Made by a program: the position numbers and the translations under genes. A DNA stretch of 64,000 nucleotides, taken from positions 116,745 to 180,744 of the forward strand of contig JAMXDE010000071.1 of NCBI GenBank assembly GCA_026770025.1, given 5' to 3'. This document shows positions 30,723 through 42,485 of this stretch, one piece after another. How positions within the stretch are numbered: the first letter of the stretch is position 1; each line of letters opens with the position of its first letter. This DNA comes from Craspedostauros australis. Its lineage: Eukaryota; Bacillariophyta; Bacillariophyceae; Mastogloiales; Achnanthaceae. Below the pieces are notes generated by a model. It saw only the letters and a list, made by a program, of their open reading frames with translations, was not told the origin of the DNA and searched no databases.

Positions 30723-31109
30723 ACAGCTTCGACGTTGATAGCAATGCCGTGCAATGATCTACTCTACTCTACTACCACATAATACAATCCACCTGATCAT
30801 ATTCCGATACCAACGCATATAATTTTCTACTCCACTTGTACGGAAACAAACATGAAGCGACACGAAATGACACTACAATCTGCGACGTCGACATTCTTGG
30901 AACGCAACAGACAATGACGAATTGGAAAAATGACAACCACACTGAAAATAAACATCATTTACTCTTTTGCTTTGATGCAATGTTATGTACTAATAGTATG
31001 TGTATTATATTAATATTACGCATAAGAATGATACGTACTTATGGAGCAGAGCACTTCCTCCTCGTGTGCGCATTCTCGACAAGCACATGACCAGCGCGCA
31101 CCGCACTCG
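30723..31109. other. Convergent intergenic spacer
   Basis: AT-rich 3' flank shared by the light-harvesting gene (+) and the CRAL-TRIO/DUF6824 gene (-). Poly(A)-signal-like AATAAA occurs near 30947. No gene. Confidence 0.5.
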
Positions 31110-33196
31110 TCATGTCCGACTTCCTGCGACAAGCGGCGCGGCCCCAACCGCCTTTCTATCTCTCGGCACAACCCTGCCGGCCATCCGGTGCATGCGATTC
31201 TTAATGTAGGTATCCTTCGGCGATATGGGTGGGGCTTCGGCTCTTTGGTGATGTTTAGACTTGCTGATGCGATAATTGAAGAGGTTGAGAATCTTCGTCT
31301 GCACCAAGCTTGGCTCCATCTCCTCCCAGAACCCATCCTTGCCACCTTCTTTGGCGGACGTCGTCAAGAACCGCATGGGTTCAGGCGTCGCCTTGACGGC
31401 CTCGATGAAGTTCGTGATGAACTCGTCGCGCATCTTCAGGCTTTGGCATGCCTTGTGGTAGTTCGTCACCTGCACCTGGACCATGCTGCGGAGGCGCACA
31501 TTGCCCGGCAGATTGCGGTAGCACATGCCCTTGGCGTAGATCACATCGTGCGTGGTGATGTATTCCATCGTATCCGTGAACATCGCGGGGCTTTTCTCAA
31601 TCCTCTTGCGACGCTTCACCCATCGGGAGTGGTCGCGCTTGCTCGATTTGGCAGGGTCTTTGGCGTCCAACAGCGCCCTCGTTGTGATGCCGTGATCCTC
31701 CAAGTACAACGCGAACTTGATGGGGTCGCCTGTGATGACGGAGCATGGGACACGGAGGGAGTAGAATATCCAGAAAGTATAATAGTAGGGTGGCAATGCA
31801 AATGTTTTGGATCATGTCAGTGACAGGAGTTGGGTTACGGGACGTGGATAGAGCTGTACGACAACAGTAGAAGCGATAACAGAATCAAGCGACATCGCAA
31901 TCGCAGCTTTCACATCTCTCGCACATGTCCAACCAGGACATAGAACCAAGCAGAGCAGAGCAGAATAGACCGTGACAGCTGGTGTAGAGTGGAGTTGATA
32001 CGTACCAATCATGACATTCATACCATGACGGGAGCTATCCATCAACCCGTACTCCATCAAGTCGGACAGCGACTTCATGTTATCGTGGTGGTACCCAAAG
32101 TACATTGCCTCGAAACGGACGGGCACAGCGTTGAAGACCTTGCAGATCTCCCAGTACCTTTCGCGATCGGTGCTGGCGAGGTTGGACTGTGCACTGTAGT
32201 TGGCGTACACGATGCCCTGTTTCTGGCACGCCGTGTGGGTCTCGACGGCGGACATTGCAAAAAACCAAAGCAGACGGCTCTGTTCGTGCGTGTATGCATG
32301 CATGCATGCATGGTGGATCGGTTGGTTGAGCCATGTGGGTGTTCGGCACGGAAGCAAATGAAGTAAAGACATGGGTGATCAACATAGAGGTGCAACGTGT
32401 CAGCGTTTGAGTACCATACATACTAATATGCTACCGACATACATATTCATTACCGGGCGCTCATGATACGACAATAGAACACAACACATCAACTTACATT
32501 GAACCGTTTGGGATCGGCGATGCGTCCACAGTTTTGCTCGTTGCCAGTCCCGAACAGGACTGTGCGACCATAGTTGTCGGTGAATGGCAGCGCGCGCATG
32601 AGTTCGCCATCCAGGAGCACCTCCTGCTCCGCCTCGTCAAAATCCCGGATCTCGATGCGCCTCACCAGCTTGCTGTCGCCCCACAGCAGCTTCTTCAATT
32701 CGAAGTGCCGCACCATGAGCGTCACGGCCTGCTCGGGACGATACGAAGCCGCACGCAGGAACATGAGCTGGAAGCTTCTGTCCATGCGAAAGGTGCCGTT
32801 GTAATGAAACAGCTCTTTGTACGCGGCCGTGTGCTCACCGAGGTGCGATTTGAGCCTGTGGATCATGTCCTTGATCAAGGCCTCGATGGCATCGCCGTCC
32901 TCCTCGTTGATGACGATGGCTGCAGCATCCCGCATCCTCCTGGCGGTTCTGCTGTTGCTGCTGCGTCTGTCCCTCGTCACGGCCTTCGTGTGGCGATGGT
33001 TCTGGCGTGTCCGCGAAAGCCTATTCATCGCCCGCTCCACCTCTTCCGACGATGGAAGCGCAGCGTCCGGCAGGGCGATCCTGTTGACGTCATCTTCGGG
33101 CGCAGCTTCCCAGGCACCGTCTTGAGCGTCGGCAGTCGGCCTGGAGGGAGGAGGGATGTTGACCACACTCGGGACCGGCGCGGAGTTGGCATTCAT
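31110..33196 (-). CDS. CRAL-TRIO-like protein fused to a C-terminal DUF6824-type domain, three exons
   Basis: Exons on the minus strand are 33196-32498, 32240-32006 and 31729-31110; phases match and the sum is 517 residues. Introns of 257 and 276 bp have GTAAGT/GTACGT donors. The exon 2 acceptor is the least certain: 32276 is an in-phase alternative. Residues ~1-80 are Pro/Ala-rich then basic. Exons 1-2 and the start of exon 3 form a CRAL-TRIO-like unit: a helical part with F-L-R-A, the strand Y-G-R-T-V-L-F-G, then F-N-A-V-P-V-R-F-E-A-M-Y-F-G and a gate region ending L-Y-L-E-D-H-G-I. Exon 3 then carries a DUF6824-type segment: T-H-D-V-I-Y-A-K-G, the P-G-N-V-R-L-R core, a helix starting Y-H-K-A, the strand P-M-R-F-L and a closing W..K helix. 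DUF6824 is common in diatoms and of unknown function. Lipid sensing coupled to another activity is inference. Confidence 0.8.
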
Positions 33197-34234
33197 TGCG
33201 GCAGCGTCGACGGAAGTGCGTAGATGGCACTCGTATTATATGTTATATGTGTACTATATGGAGAGCTCCAAAGCGGATGAATGAATGGGTGCACAGGGAT
33301 GCTATTCAGACTTTATATGCGTTCCAGAGAAGCATGTACCCCCGGTTGGTAGAATTGACAGCAGGCGCGACGAAAGCGATCTCTCCACGCGCGATGAATG
33401 CTTGTGGCTGTTCAGAAGGATCTGCTAATGCCAGTAGCTGCCACTGTCTGCACCGTGTGCGTTCCTCGCGTTTGTTGATGCCTGTTGCTGTGGTTCTGCT
33501 CTTCGAGTATGATGTTTAGTACAGTTACTACTACGTACGAGCAATGTGCGATCAATGTAGGACCTATGGGCAACTATGCTCCCGCCTGGATCTGAACCAT
33601 GTTGCTTCTCCGTTGCGCTGTGCGGATCCTCCCTCTCCTTGATCGCACCCCTCGGAGTGGTGCTGCGATGAAAGAAAGGAAGCGATCTCGTTGACAACCT
33701 GTTCCGAAAAACGAATTCGCTTCACTGCGTGTGGAATCTTCGACGCGCAACAAACCAACAAGTGTCACTCAAACACGAACGAGGAACAATAACACGCCCA
33801 ATTAACGGTACTTATTGCAGCGTATCCGGTCATCGGAACTTGACTCATCCAATTGTGCCTCTCCAAGATCGTGTTAGTCAGACGATCAGATCTTCATTGT
33901 CGACTTGATCGATCAAACTGATCGAAAATGACTCGAACTTCATCGAAGCTGAAAGAAGGTGCACAGAGCGAAGAACACAAAATGATGCACCAACAAACAA
34001 ATGATCACAGACATCAAACACCCGCACAACAAACACTCACAAAACAACCACAGAGGGTTGGTTCAGCATCACACTCACAAACAATAATACAGAACAAGAG
34101 ACAGACAACTCATCGATCAATCATCTTCATCTCTTGCGAAGGATCTCCATCACATTGAAAGTAATAGAATATATCATATCATATTTTATATATATTCTCC
34201 ATTATTACAGCTTATCAACGAACAACGCGCAAAC
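33197..34234. other. Intergenic; possible 5'UTR intron acceptor before the WLM gene
   Basis: No gene recognised. AT-rich tracts lie at 34165-34200. The sequence ttctccattattacag at 34195-34210 looks like a branch/pyrimidine tract and AG acceptor 24 bp before the ATG at 34235, so a 5' UTR intron is possible but unproved. Confidence 0.45.
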
Positions 34235-35464
34235 ATGACGACGAAGATCTGCTTCTCATTTCGTGGCAAGAAGAATGATGTGGAGCTCACGGACGATCTG
34301 ACGGTTGCAGCCATCAAGGATTTGCTTGTGGAGCAACTAGCAGCAGCAGCAGCATCCACAGAAGCAGGGGCTGCACTGACAACGGCTGATATCCGCCTCG
34401 TGCTGAAGGGAAAGGTTCTGTCGAATGCAAATGATCGCCTGCGTGAGCTGATTTGCGCAGCAGAATGTTCGCAGGCTCCCAAGAAGAGAAAATACACGTT
34501 GCTTGCGACGGCGACGTCGTCAAGCACGAAGCAACGGCTACAGCAACAGATGGAAGTCGCGAGCAAATCGAGGACGGTGCGCGATGATCTGACGACCGCG
34601 GGACAAGCCAAGGAACATCGCCGCAAAATGCAAGGACGCAGGGCGTTGCGCAACACGGCGAGAACGCCGTCATCGCCGTACGGCTTCGGTTCCATCGATG
34701 TCCTGCCCAACCTGCCGCATCAGGACACGGCACGCGGCATCCTCACGCAGTTGGCCAACGATCCCGGCGTTCTCGCTTGCATGGCGCAGCACAAATGGAA
34801 GGTCGGTTCGTTGGCGGAGCTGTATCCCGACGGCAAGGTCGGGCAGAGCGCCGTCTGCGTCATGGGGTTGAACAAGAATCAAGGCCAGCAGATCTTGCTG
34901 CGGCTTCGCACAGACGATCTCAAGGGATTTCGCAAGATGCTGTCCATCCGCAAGGTCCTCTTTCATGAATTGGCGCACAACGTGCATTCGGAACATGATA
35001 GCAAGTTCTTTCAGCTGATGCGCCAGATCGAGAAGGAATGCAACGAGATGGATTGGACGCAGGGTTCCGGCTTGTCGGCCTTCGATGGCGGCAACATTGC
35101 AGATGATTCGCTGTCTTTCGAAGGTGGAACGTACCGTCTGGGAAGTTCTTCTGACGTCGACAGCGGCCATCGCGCAACCTCACATTCCTCGTTTCGCTCA
35201 CAGTCATCGTCGCATCGTGAATTGGCAGCAAGGGCAGCGCTGTCCAGAATGAGCGTCCAGGAAATGACGGAGATCGAAGACGGGTGCGGATGTGGACTGG
35301 AGAGGGAGGATCTGTTTCTGCCTTCCCCAGTTCCGGCAGGTGCTTTGGTGAGAGAAGCGCGCCACTATTCCATGACATCAACATCGTCTTCTGGTGACAG
35401 AGCCCATGACGGTGGCGCAAATGGTGACAACAATGATCATGATGCCGATGCGATGGATGAATGA
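34235..35464 (+). CDS. Ubiquitin-like plus WLM domain metalloprotease (Wss1/SPRTN-like)
   Basis: 409 residues, single exon, ATG 34235. Residues ~3-75 have ubiquitin-like character (K-I-C-F-S-F-R-G-K-K ... I-R-L-V-L-K-G-K). Following a Gln/Arg-rich linker, residues ~145-290 form a WLM domain. It includes G-I-L-T-Q-L-A-N-D-P-G-V, L-N-K-N-Q-G, R-K-V-L-F-H-E-L-A-H and the third ligand in H-S-E-H-D-S-K-F-F; the zinc ligands are H244, H248 and H254, with catalytic E245. Wss1-type proteases digest proteins covalently trapped on DNA or modified with SUMO/ubiquitin; plant homologues have the same UBL-WLM arrangement. The Ser-rich, acidic tail may hold short binding motifs, but no clear zinc finger or VCP-binding SHP box is seen. 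Catalytic residues are intact. Confidence 0.88.
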   Translation: MTTKICFSFRGKKNDVELTDDLTVAAIKDLLVEQLAAAAASTEAGAALTTADIRLVLKGKVLSNANDRLRELICAAECSQAPKKRKYTLLATATSSSTKQRLQQQMEVASKSRTVRDDLTTAGQAKEHRRKMQGRRALRNTARTPSSPYGFGSIDVLPNLPHQDTARGILTQLANDPGVLACMAQHKWKVGSLAELYPDGKVGQSAVCVMGLNKNQGQQILLRLRTDDLKGFRKMLSIRKVLFHELAHNVHSEHDSKFFQLMRQIEKECNEMDWTQGSGLSAFDGGNIADDSLSFEGGTYRLGSSSDVDSGHRATSHSSFRSQSSSHRELAARAALSRMSVQEMTEIEDGCGCGLEREDLFLPSPVPAGALVREARHYSMTSTSSSGDRAHDGGANGDNNDHDADAMDE

Positions 35465-37358
35465 TTCGTGGCGCAGATCCGGAGAATGCAGAGCAATGCC
35501 ACTAGCAGCTCGTATGGATAGTGTGATGCACGATCTATAATAGTAGCCAGAGCACGAGCCAACCTCATTCGCAGCTCACGAGTACACTCACTGTAATTGT
35601 GCAACGCTGAGACGACCAAGAAGCAGTCGTGCAGCAATGTGAAGAGAGGCAATCATCGAATGCTGTGCCAAAGCTCGTAGCTCGTAGACCTTCACCATAC
35701 ATAGTACGAGTGCATCATCAAGGTGTGTGTAGCTTGTATGGTAGTTGTACGAGCTATTATAGTATGCTGTCTAAAGAGACAAAACTGTCCACAACCGCCG
35801 CATCCATCCATGCTGAGTACGACTGCATTGCGAGGTGCATCACCCACACACGAGCGTTCGGAAGTTGGCTCGGCCGGATAAGGCACAGGATAAACGTTGT
35901 CGGCGGTGTGTGTGTGAATGTCGTTCCTCCGATCAGGAAACATCATCGGATTGTTCGAGAGAGGAGACTTTTGCTTCTTCGCACGGTAGGTGTCGTTCGT
36001 TTGTGAACACCTGCTGCATCAATACTCTCGATCTCAGCGCAGGAGACTCTTGCCCACAAGAACGTATAATAGCAAACACGTACATGCCCTGCCTGTATCA
36101 TCGTTACTCCGTTGCCTCCATTTGTGCTCGCCGATAGTGAGATCATGCAAGCCTGTGTTTGTGAACTCACAAGAGCACGACGTACTGCTCGCCCCAGCCG
36201 CTGCATGGGGGTCCTTCCTGCCATGCATCCCTCTGGCCCAAAAAGGATGAACCCGGAGCTCTCAACAAAACGACAAATGATGCATTCGCTGCAGCCTTTT
36301 GCGGCGCCGTGATGCAGTAGACAGGAGAGTTCGTATCACGGTGGTACAAAGCACTTTGAATACCGCCCATTTGCATCGTTGCCGTTTGGCTCCGAACATC
36401 TCACGCTCGTGTGATGCACAGCTGGTTACCGCGCCCCTTTGCGGTCCGCTTTGTGCTTTGTGCATCACCTTGGCTGCGCTCCCATCGCCAACGAAGCAAC
36501 GGCATCGTGGCGACATTGGTTGTCTCGCAAGCCAAAGGTTGTGCTGATACGAGCGCAGACCATCGCGACCATCTGCAAGCACAACGCAGAGAGAATCGAA
36601 TTGTGAGGAGGTCGACAAAAACGCCACCACCGCATCCGGCACTGGCACAGGTGACGAGCCACGGCATTGAAATTTGGTGCGTGACCTTCCGTCTTCCCTT
36701 TTTTGTCTTGGCGCAAAGTCACAAACACTGAATGTCGCGGATACGGTTACTTCGCAGCATTCTGAGAAGCACGAACAAGCACAAAACCATGTCCAGCAAC
36801 ACAGATTGCAGCGGATGATGCCACCTGATCGTGATTTTGGTAAGATTCTCTTCGCACAAACACACGCCTTGCATGACCATAGGAAAATCAAATTAAGTGT
36901 TGAATACCAACTTCCCCCGAAGAAAGGTCCGGATGAACGCCGTATAAATGCTCCATGTGTTGTTGCGGTCATACTAAATGTCATTGGATGACCACATTGA
37001 GCAACATCTATGACAAATTCAAGCATGGCGAACTCCAAAACTTTCGCCGCAACGCACAAACTTCGCGTACAGTACTCATGGAACGAAAGGTGAAGCGAAA
37101 TACAGAAGCGAAAAGCCCGTGTGTTATCACGCGAACAACGTGAGGCAATGTACACGAAGATCACTGCTGTAGCCACCTCTTGCGATGTTTGGAGCGATTC
37201 CACCGTTGTGCGCGCGTTTGTGCATGTGCGTTGCGTGATGTCGATGACTTGCCACACGATCAATCTCATAAAACGCAAACCAGCAGACTTGACAACGCCA
37301 CCGATCTCATATCCATATCCATACCCATACCAACCAGAACAGCACAACTCCTGCAACC
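35465..37358. other. Intergenic, no gene recognised
   Basis: The longest open frames overlap on opposite strands and run into the start region of the next gene; none shows a domain or signal peptide. Nothing supported. Confidence 0.5.
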
Positions 37359-38078
37359 ATGAAGTCCACCATCATCGCCACGACAGTCGCCACCACCGCC
37401 GTGCTCCTCGGTTCCTTCGCCGGCGCCTCCATCCCACGAGGCGGACTGCGCAGCTCCAGATCCCATGCCAACAGCAAGGCGAGCATCGCACCACAGGCAG
37501 CAGCTGCATCCGCCTCGACGTCCAAGCCAGTCACGACGTCGCGCCTCAACTCCCTCGAATCCGCCTTCGTCATCCACGAGGACATCCAGATGGTGACGAC
37601 GCAGCCAGCCCACGTCACATCGCGCGGCCGCCTTTCCATCGAGGGCGATCACTCGTCGCTGCATGCTTCGCACTCGCTGCGCATCGACGGCCTCCTCTAC
37701 TTCGAACCAGGTGACAACCTCCGAAGGCAGGCACCCATCACGGTGCAGGACGAGCTCATCATCAACCCCGCCACGGCCCGCATCTCCATCGAGGCCTCCA
37801 GCTACCACGGCGCCACAGGCGTCTTCGAATTGATCCACTTCGAGAATGGTCACGTCGGCGAGTTCCGGGCGTCCAGCATCATCATTCTGGGTCTCGAGGA
37901 GTCCCTGGCCGCCGAAGTCATCTGCACCGAATCCAGTCTGTCCCTCACCATTCATCCCAATCCCAAGTACAGTTCATCGGCGTCGTCGCAGCAGCAGAAG
38001 CAAGCCGATGACAACGAGGCCTTCATGTTTGCGGAATCGTCGGAGCAGGACACGCACGTGCGATTCTACAGCATCTGA
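37359..38078 (+). CDS. Small secreted hypothetical protein
   Basis: 239 residues from ATG 37359. Residues 1-22 are a clear signal peptide (M-K-S-T-I-I-A-T-T-V with A-G-A before S-I-P). A basic then Ala/Ser-rich pro-region runs to ~70. From ~75 to 200 the sequence alternates hydrophobic and polar residues in a beta-rich pattern (L-S-I-E-G, S-L-R-I-D-G-L-L-Y-F, A-R-I-S-I-E-A-S, V-F-E-L-I-H-F), suggestive of a jelly-roll or beta-helix-like fold with repeating I-x-I-E/I-x-G strands. The tail is Ser/Gln-rich and acidic. Only one cysteine is present in the mature part. I do not recognise the family. Good codon-usage consistency with neighbours and the signal peptide support a real gene. Confidence 0.75.
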   Translation: MKSTIIATTVATTAVLLGSFAGASIPRGGLRSSRSHANSKASIAPQAAAASASTSKPVTTSRLNSLESAFVIHEDIQMVTTQPAHVTSRGRLSIEGDHSSLHASHSLRIDGLLYFEPGDNLRRQAPITVQDELIINPATARISIEASSYHGATGVFELIHFENGHVGEFRASSIIILGLEESLAAEVICTESSLSLTIHPNPKYSSSASSQQQKQADDNEAFMFAESSEQDTHVRFYSI

Positions 38079-39012
38079 AGAAGAGGAGGAGAGGGTGAAG
38101 CATGATCCGCAACATGGGAGTGAACGACATCATTGTCAAGGACATGCAAGCTACAATTAGCAAGCTGGCAAACGGCGCAGAACAACGGCAGCACATAGCA
38201 CACATCATATAAATAGAAATAAACGCACAAACCTACAACACAATACAATATCATAGACAGAGCGCAACAAGCAATATCGTCGTATCAAAATCCACCGTGG
38301 TTGCACACACGCATCATGCTGCATGATAGCTCAACCAGAGAGCACACCACCTCATTGCGATTCCGATCCTCTGCAAAAGCAACTATTGTCGGAGCAGATC
38401 AAAAGGACACTGAACCACCAAAGTGGGCATCTCTACCAGTCCTACACAGCTCATACTTTTGTTTGCACGACGTAACCGGAGTGAGTGGCCTTCATTCTCG
38501 TCGTCGTCGTCGTCGTCTCTCTCTCTCTTCAAGCCATCCTCCCACAACCTTGGGTTCAGCGTGACTACTCTCTAGATTCCCATGCGTCTACAACTATCAT
38601 TTTGGCGCGAACGAAACAACACGATCAAACTTGGACTAGTACGACCATTTTTTCTGTGTTTCTCACGCTTGCACACACGAACGAACCAAATGGAAGACAA
38701 CCACAAAATGCGAAAGGCGGTCACAAAGAAACAGATTCGTGTGTGGATGTGTGGCAGTTGGCAAAGATCCATTTCATTTCATTACATGTCATTCCAAACC
38801 AAACCCATCGAAGGCAACGCGAACGATAGCATCGATTGGAGAACAGTATATTCTGCTATATTCGACCATTGCAATCAGAGACGAAGTCCATTCCTCTATA
38901 TCGATCGTATAATAGTATAATACATTGATTAAGTGTGCTCTGGCCTGAATGAGCCAGTGCAGTCGGAGACATATTCACAAGAAAGATCAAACCAAAGCGC
39001 CTTCGTCATCAC
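38079..39012. other. Intergenic
   Basis: Contains a GTC/CT microsatellite at about 38500-38528 and an AT-rich stretch at 38890-38930 that may be promoter sequence for the SGNH gene. No gene supported. Confidence 0.5.
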
Positions 39013-39108
39013 CATTGTCAAGTGCATCATTGTCAAGTGCATCATTGTCAAGTGCATCATTCTCAAGCGCATCAATACTCACAAGGACAACAAGGACAAC
39101 AAGGACAA
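39013..39108 (+). repeat. Two adjacent tandem arrays in the 5' leader of the SGNH gene
   Basis: Four copies of a 15-mer close to attgtcaagtgcatc (39013-39075, the last one altered) are followed by three 9-bp acaaggaca units (about 39081-39108). The gene's first suitable ATG follows at 39117. The arrays keep the frame open upstream, but the peptide would be low-complexity Ser/Ala then Arg/Thr and is not a signal peptide. Confidence 0.75.
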
Positions 39109-39116
39109 CCAAAACA

Positions 39117-40827
39117 ATGACGGACCAAGACCTGGTGCGCAACCCCTTCGAGGACGTCAGCGACGGCGAAGAGGCCGGCTTCCGCGATAACGACAATGAC
39201 ATGGCGCCGCTCGTCGCCTCCACAACGCGGCGCAGCAATCTGGAGATTGAACCGGCTCTGCGCGGCCGCAAGAACGACGCCAACGACGATGATGTGCGCG
39301 CACGATTGGATCGCTTGTCGCGACGACGGCGGACGGATGCATCATCATCGTGCAGCAACGCCAAGTGGTCGACCGTGCTTCTCGTCGTCGCCATCGTTCT
39401 CATTCCGTTCTTGATTGGTCAGTTCGGTTCTGGCGGTGGTGGTGGCGGTAGGAATAGCAATGGTGCTGGCGGCAGAGGCAGCGGTGTCAGTCCGAATGCT
39501 AACCAAGCCGGAAACACGAAACTTCCCACGTTGAGTCCGACGCGTGGCCCCACGCTTAGTCCGACGCGTGGTCCCACGTTGATTCCGACGCGTGGTCCCA
39601 CGTTGACTCCGACGCGTGGTCCCACGCCGAGTCCCGTGCAGGATCCGGAGGCGTCCTCCACACCCACGACATTGCCGCCAACGTCCTCCACACCCACGGC
39701 ATCGACGCCAACGCCATCCGCGCCGACCGCCAATTCTGCCATCAGCAGTGACAGCGACGACGAGGACCTGTCCGCATGCGAAAAGAAGCAATTCAACATG
39801 ACCATCGACGCGTTCTACCAGCCCTTCAATACCACACCCGACATCAAATCCTGCGTCGTGGAAGACGAAGCTTGCAAATGCGTCAATCCAACCGTCGGTG
39901 CCAGGCGTTCCAACACAGACAAGTATCCCAACGACAAGGAGGATTGGAAGGACGCATTCAAGGCCATGAAGAAAGTTGCGAAGCAGGCCAAGGCGGACTT
40001 CGGAACGGTCGATGTTGTTCTCGTTGGGGATTCCATCACGGAAGCGTGGCTGGGGACGGGCATGAACAAAACGAAAACGAAGTATGCCGAACATGCCGAG
40101 ATCTTTCAAGAATTGTTCACGAAGGCGGGCGGCAGCGAGATCAATGGCGTGCCGTTGGGTATTTCCGGCGATACGGTGAGTGGTATTGTTCTACTCTATT
40201 TCCTGGTTGGTTGACGACGCAGCGTTCCGTGTGTTGTGTTCGGTATGAACACTTTGATAACCTTACGTCATGGTCCGAGTATGCACCCATCTGCATCATC
40301 GTTCAATCCTGATTGCTCACATTGCTACTCGTCGCGACGACAAACACAATATATCTGCTACACACGCATACGTACACGCGCACACTCGAACATCCGCACA
40401 GTGCGCCAACGTCATGTACAGATTGACGCACAACCAATTGCAAAAGCTCAAAACGAAAGTATTCTGGCTCCTTATCGGCACCAACGACTTCAGCGCCCTC
40501 CAATGCTCGTCGGATGCCGTCACGGCCGGCAACATCGCCATCGTGCAACAACTGCAAAAGCTGCGACCCAAAGCGCGTGTCGTCATCAACTCCATCTTGC
40601 CACGCGACTCCGCCTACATGGACCTCATTCGTCAAACGAACAAGCGCTTGAATTGCTACGCCCAACAGACGGAAAATGTGGATTACTTCGATGCGACCAG
40701 TATCTTCTACGATGACGCAAAGGAGGAGTTGCAGCATCTGCCAGATGAACTGCATCCCGACGCGGAGGGAGCCCGTGCCTGGGGCAAGCAGATCGTGCAG
40801 CGTGTGGAAGAGATCCTCAAGGAATGA
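39117..40827 (+). CDS. Membrane-anchored SGNH/GDSL-family hydrolase, two exons
   Basis: Exons 39117-40175 and 40402-40827 join in phase 0 into 494 residues across a 226-bp GT-AG intron. The N-terminus is acidic with an Arg-rich patch and no signal peptide. A single TM helix lies at about 82-102 (W-S-T-V-L-L-V-V-A-I-V-L-I-P-F-L-I), giving type II topology with the enzyme outside or in the lumen. A Gly-rich segment and a Pro/Thr stalk with five L-S-P-T-R-G-P-T-like repeats precede the catalytic domain. That domain shows block I G-D-S-I-T with S306 as nucleophile, I-S-G-D-T before the intron, block III G-T-N-D, and the D468-x-x-H471 pair. The family includes platelet-activating-factor acetylhydrolase-like lipases, esterases and carbohydrate deacetylases. 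The substrate cannot be told; a wall- or glycan-facing esterase fits the topology. Confidence 0.9.
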
Positions 40828-42485
40828 TGTCAACACAATGTCGTAAGTATCGTAATTGTAATGAATCGCTCACAAAATATAACACAACCGTCGCCACTGT
40901 TTTCACATGTCAAGAGCAAGAGCAAGAGAGAGAGAGAGTGTGAATCGGCGCAACGGATAACCTTCCAGATTCCTACATGGCAACCTGTTCCCAAACGCGG
41001 AACGAGCATTGGCCTGTCGCGTCTTGTTTCTCCACGATTGTTCGCCTGGTCATTTCACGGCGAAATCGCAATCCCATTTCTCCGTTCAACCTGTGAACAC
41101 CAAAATCACATCTGTGAAAGCCACATTTCATCTCATAAGAGCCCATTCAGTCACAAACCAACGAGTCGCGGGGGGAGCAGTCTACATGCGTTTTCAGGTT
41201 ATTGCAGAATATTATGCAGCGTATTGTGAAGTATATATAAAAAAATGTCCGAGGTGGATCATCATTATATTAGATAAGTTATGGGCTGCTGTGGGTTTCA
41301 GGTAGACTCCTTGTAGGCACGCACGAAGTGAAGACGAACGGATGGTGTCAGAACACGATTTCGTTGATGGGGCTTCGGATCGACGAGAAATGCAGCATCA
41401 CAGTTGCCAGCTGGTGGTTTCTGGTGGATTCCAAAGAGAGACGCTAGCGCTAAGTAGCGAGAAGCCTTGAAACCTTTTTGTTGATCTTCGAAGATGTCAA
41501 ACAAGACAAGATTGATCTTTTTGGGACAACGAGATAATATCAACGTTAAACATGAATCATCCTTTGCATGTGCTTCTTTCGTGCGTTCTCTGTTTGACTC
41601 GTGCTGGAAAATATTCGAATTATTTTGATCCAATCGTTGTGTTTCCTACTGATTGACAGTTTGGAGGTCATGCGTACAGACGGATGTTCTGCCATGTACA
41701 TAGCACCAGACTGAATTGACGATCGTGTGGTTCCGTTTCTGTTCCCGTTCCTGTCTCACCAAAAGACGCGCCGAATTGGTTGCATCTGGCAGGCGTGCTT
41801 CATGACCGTCGCACCGAAACATTAGGAGAGCGAGCCAAAATGATTGGACTGAGAATCAAATGATGACGTTTGATAGTGTCAACGACGAAATCAAGCGAAC
41901 AATCATCTCATTTTGAATGTGAACCTGCATCATACACATATCACGCATGTAGACATCATGTAGACAAATTCTTTTGAGAACGAACTCTACTGTAGGACGT
42001 GACGCAAGCCAATATGTAAACTGAACACCCTTGCTCCAAAGTGATGATGAGCGGGAGGGTTCCACCATTTCCCTCCCCCAGCTTCCTCACTACCACCCAG
42101 AAGACTACAGTCACTTCAATGCTTCATCAATGCTCTACTCCTGAGGTTCAAAATGATGGTGTCATATATATACCTCACTGATTATAACTATTAAGTTATG
42201 CGCTGGGGAGGGGGGGGGGGGGGGGGGCGCTTTGATTCTGCCTTGTTTATTCTCAATGTCTGCATGTAGTGGGAACGGATGTGTCAGTATTATGATCATG
42301 TTGGGAGAGAGGGCTGTGTCCATTGGGCAGGTCTGTTTGCTGGCGATGTTGTGGTGGCAGGGGAATTGTCTCAGGGTGCGATCCGCCTATAGTTCCATCT
42401 CCAGTTCACAAGCACTGCTGTGGCTGGTGACACATTGCCTCCAAGGCCTTGGTGCATGGCTTGGACCCACGGAATGAGCTGGGCG
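40828..42485. other. Intergenic with an 18-base poly-G run
   Basis: No gene supported; an open stretch at 41298-41633 (-) lacks an ATG and domain. A homopolymer of 18 G lies at 42210-42227 preceded by ggggag. Retroelement-derived sequence begins at 42486. Confidence 0.55.

Noticed and set aside
36262-37356. 364-codon minus-strand frame with many Cys
   Set aside because: Starts at a non-ATG codon against the start of the secreted-protein gene, composition is erratic, no domain.
41298-41633. 111-codon minus-strand frame
   Set aside because: No ATG at the start and no recognisable domain; could be an exon but unsupported.
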